Source: Gracilaria vermiculophylla (taxonomy: Eukaryota > Rhodophyta > Florideophyceae > Gracilariales > Gracilariaceae). Taken from it: a stretch of DNA of 36,660 nucleotides. Where the stretch lies: assembly GCA_019155205.2 (NCBI GenBank), contig JAHNZQ020000002.1, positions 1 through 36,660 on the forward strand. The letters are read 5' to 3'. The notes below the pieces were generated by a model. That model did not search any database and was not told the DNA's origin. It worked only from the letters and a program-made list of their open reading frames with translations. Shown piece by piece: positions 34,828 to 36,660 of this stretch. Both the position numbers and the translations under genes were made by a program. How positions within the stretch are numbered: position 1 is the first letter of the stretch; the number at the start of each line of letters is the position of its first letter.

Positions 34828-36467
34828 ATTTATATTTAATGAATCTCTAGATATTAATTAATAAAATGGACGTGTGATGTAACGAAATATTACAAGTAGA
34901 TACATAAATATCTGTGAATTGTAAGTTTCCTAAAGGAAAACCTTATTAAAAATTACAACTTAGTGAAATGAAACATCTGAGTAGCTAAAGGAAAAGAAAT
35001 CAATAGAGATTTTGTTAGTAGTGGCGAGCGAATGCAAAAAAGATCAAAAATTAATAAAAAAAAATAGAAAAAGTTTGAATACTTTGCCAAAGAAGGTGAT
35101 AGCCCTGTATATAAAATAAATTAATTAATTAAAAGATGAGTAAAATGATACACGTGGAATATTATTTGAATATAAGAGGCCCATCTTTTAAATCTAAATA
35201 TTAATTAATAATCGATAGTGAACAAGTACCGTGAGGGAAAGATGAAAAGAACCCTAAAATGGGAGTGAAAAGATCGTGAAATTGAATATAAACAAATAAT
35301 TGATATATTTATAAAAATGTATCAATGTACCTTTTGTATAATGGGTCAACGACTTAATTAATATAGCAATAGAGCTTAAACTGTTAAGTGTAGGCGTAGC
35401 GAAAGCGAGTCAAAATCTGGCATTTTAGTTATATTAATTAGACTCGAAACTTAGTGATCTAACTATGAGCAAGTTGAAGATATGGTAACACATATTGAAG
35501 GACTGAACTCACGTATGTTGCAAAATACGGAGATGATTTGTGGTTAGGAGTGAAAGGCTAATCAAACTGAGAAATAGCTAGTTTTCTGCGAAATCTATTT
35601 AGGTAGAGCGTTAAAATTTTAATTATATTAGGGGTAAAGCACTGGATAAACTAGGGGGATTGTAAAAGATTTTACCAAATTTAACTAAACTTTGAATACT
35701 AATATAATATTTAATAGTCAGACTATGGGTGCTAAGGTCCATAGTCAAGAGGGAAACAGCCCAGATCGTAATCTAAGGTCCTTAAATTATAATTAAGTGA
35801 GAAAAGATTTGATATGATTTAAACAATTATTTGGTGGGCTTGGAAGCAGCCATCCTTGTAAGAAAGCGTAATAGCTCAATAATTTATGAATGATCCTATC
35901 AGCCTGAAAATGTAATGGGACTCAAATTATATACCGAAGATACGAATAAATAAATAATTTATTTATGGTAGCAGAATATTTTGTATGTTGTAGAAGATAA
36001 GTTGTAAAATTTATTGGAGATATCAAAAGTACTAATGTTGACATGAGTAGAAAAAAATAATGTGAAAAACATTATCGCCGTAAGTTCAAGGGTTTCTGTA
36101 CAAGGATAATCCGTTCAGAGTTAACCGGCCCCTAAGATGAGGACGATAGCCGTAATCGATGGGAATCAGATAAATATTTCTGAGTCTATTTAATCATAAC
36201 GAAAGATAAGTTTTTTATATTTTAAATGAATTAAATATAAATGAATATTTTTCCGGGAAAAGTTTAAATATAAGACCGTACCCTAAACCGACACAGGTGA
36301 ACGAGTAGAGTATACTAAGGCGATTGAGCGAACAATATTAAAGGAACTCGGCAAAATGATTCCGTAACTTCGGGAGAAGGAATATCTAAATAAAATGTTA
36401 TTTAGATGGCACAGAATAGGGGGTAGCGACTGTTTATTAAAAACACAGGACTCTGCAAAATTGTAAA

Positions 36468-36507
<40 letters not shown>

Positions 36508-36543
36508 TAAAAGGAGGGGTGAAAGCTCTGAATTGAAGTCCCA

Positions 36544-36620
<77 letters not shown>

Positions 36621-36660
36621 TGTAACGACTGCCCTACTGTCTCTAATATTGACTCATCGA
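34828..36660 (+). rRNA. rnl: Large-subunit rRNA, 5' part (partial, cut by window end)
   Basis: Domains I-IV and the start of V of a bacterial-type LSU rRNA. Landmarks: GTAGTGGCGAGCGAA near 35021, GTACCGTGAGGGAAAGATGAAAAGAACC near 35226, AACAGCCCAGATCG near 35756, ACCGACACAGGTG near 36287, and the domain IV core at 36540-36630. This core includes the uninterrupted helix 69-71 segment (36558-36584) that hosts I-CeuI-type introns in other organisms. The sequence ends at the equivalent of the domain V stretch just before 'AAATTG...'. The 5' end, 7 nt after trnW, is approximate. Confidence 0.96.

Noticed and set aside
36558..36584. Possible homing-endonuclease intron site in LSU rRNA
   Set aside because: The I-CeuI-type target region is continuous, with no intron inserted; no intron or endonuclease ORF was found anywhere.

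Overview
This window is essentially a complete mitochondrial genome from a unicellular eukaryote, cut open inside the large-subunit rRNA gene. It is strongly AT-rich and gene-dense. It carries bacterial-type LSU and SSU rRNAs, 25 tRNAs covering all twenty amino acids, and 37 recognisable protein genes: ten complex I subunits (nad1-4, 4L, 5-9), cob, cox1-3, four ATP synthase subunits (atp4, 6, 8, 9), five large-subunit ribosomal proteins (rpl2, 5, 14, 16, 19) and fourteen small-subunit ones (rps1-4, 6-8, 10-14, 16, 19). The standard code is used: tRNA-Trp has a CCA anticodon, every stop is TAA or TAG, and no TGA is used as stop or sense. No introns were seen. The species cannot be named from what is visible. 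mtDNA-encoded nad8, rps1, rpl19, rps16 and rps6, without nad11, atp1, sdh genes, rpl6 or tatC, points to a protist with an ancestral-like ribosomal gene set, not an animal, fungus, plant or common alga.

Layout. 1-802 is the 3' part of rnl. Then come trnN, trnS(GCU), nad4L, trnI(GAU) and the largest non-conserved stretch (1508-1904: a hairpin, AT-rich repeats and a 39-codon ORF), followed by an unidentified 374-aa membrane protein ORF. Next are trnV, cox3, rps1, trnA, rps4 (minus), nad7, trnT, nad5, trnY, nad6, cob, rps2 (minus), atp6, trnL(UAG), rpl5, rps8, cox1, rpl19, rps11, trnH, trnC and trnK. Then nad9 and rpl14 (minus), trnR(ACG, minus), trnQ, trnP, trnM, rps14, rps7, nad2, nad8 (minus), trnD, trnR(UCU) and cox2. 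Then the minus block nad4, nad1, rps13, rps16, and back on plus rps10, trnS(UGA), rpl2, trnG, rps19, rps3, rps12, nad3, trnL(UAA), atp9, rps6, rns, atp4, an unidentified 455-aa membrane ORF, trnF, trnfM, trnE, atp8, trnI(CAU), rpl16, trnW and the 5' part of rnl.

Functionally this is the usual respiratory chain, ATP synthase and translation set. Remnants of bacterial ribosomal operons survive (rpl2-rps19-rps3; rpl5 next to rps8). Transcript units appear to be punctuated by tRNAs and by about nineteen perfect or near-perfect hairpins. These share no sequence but sit at gene 3' ends, often directly before a tRNA.

The most unusual items are two large ORFs (374 and 455 aa) that share one architecture (multi-pass membrane N-half, soluble helical C-half, C-terminal membrane anchor) and look less codon-restricted than the conserved genes; an mtDNA-encoded rps6 and rps16; an Rps8 with an insertion of about 175 residues; a Cox1 with about 70 extra residues before its conserved C-terminal motif; a 34-bp hairpin overlapping the end of atp4; and window ends that do not join exactly, with about 35 nt of conserved LSU core missing between them.
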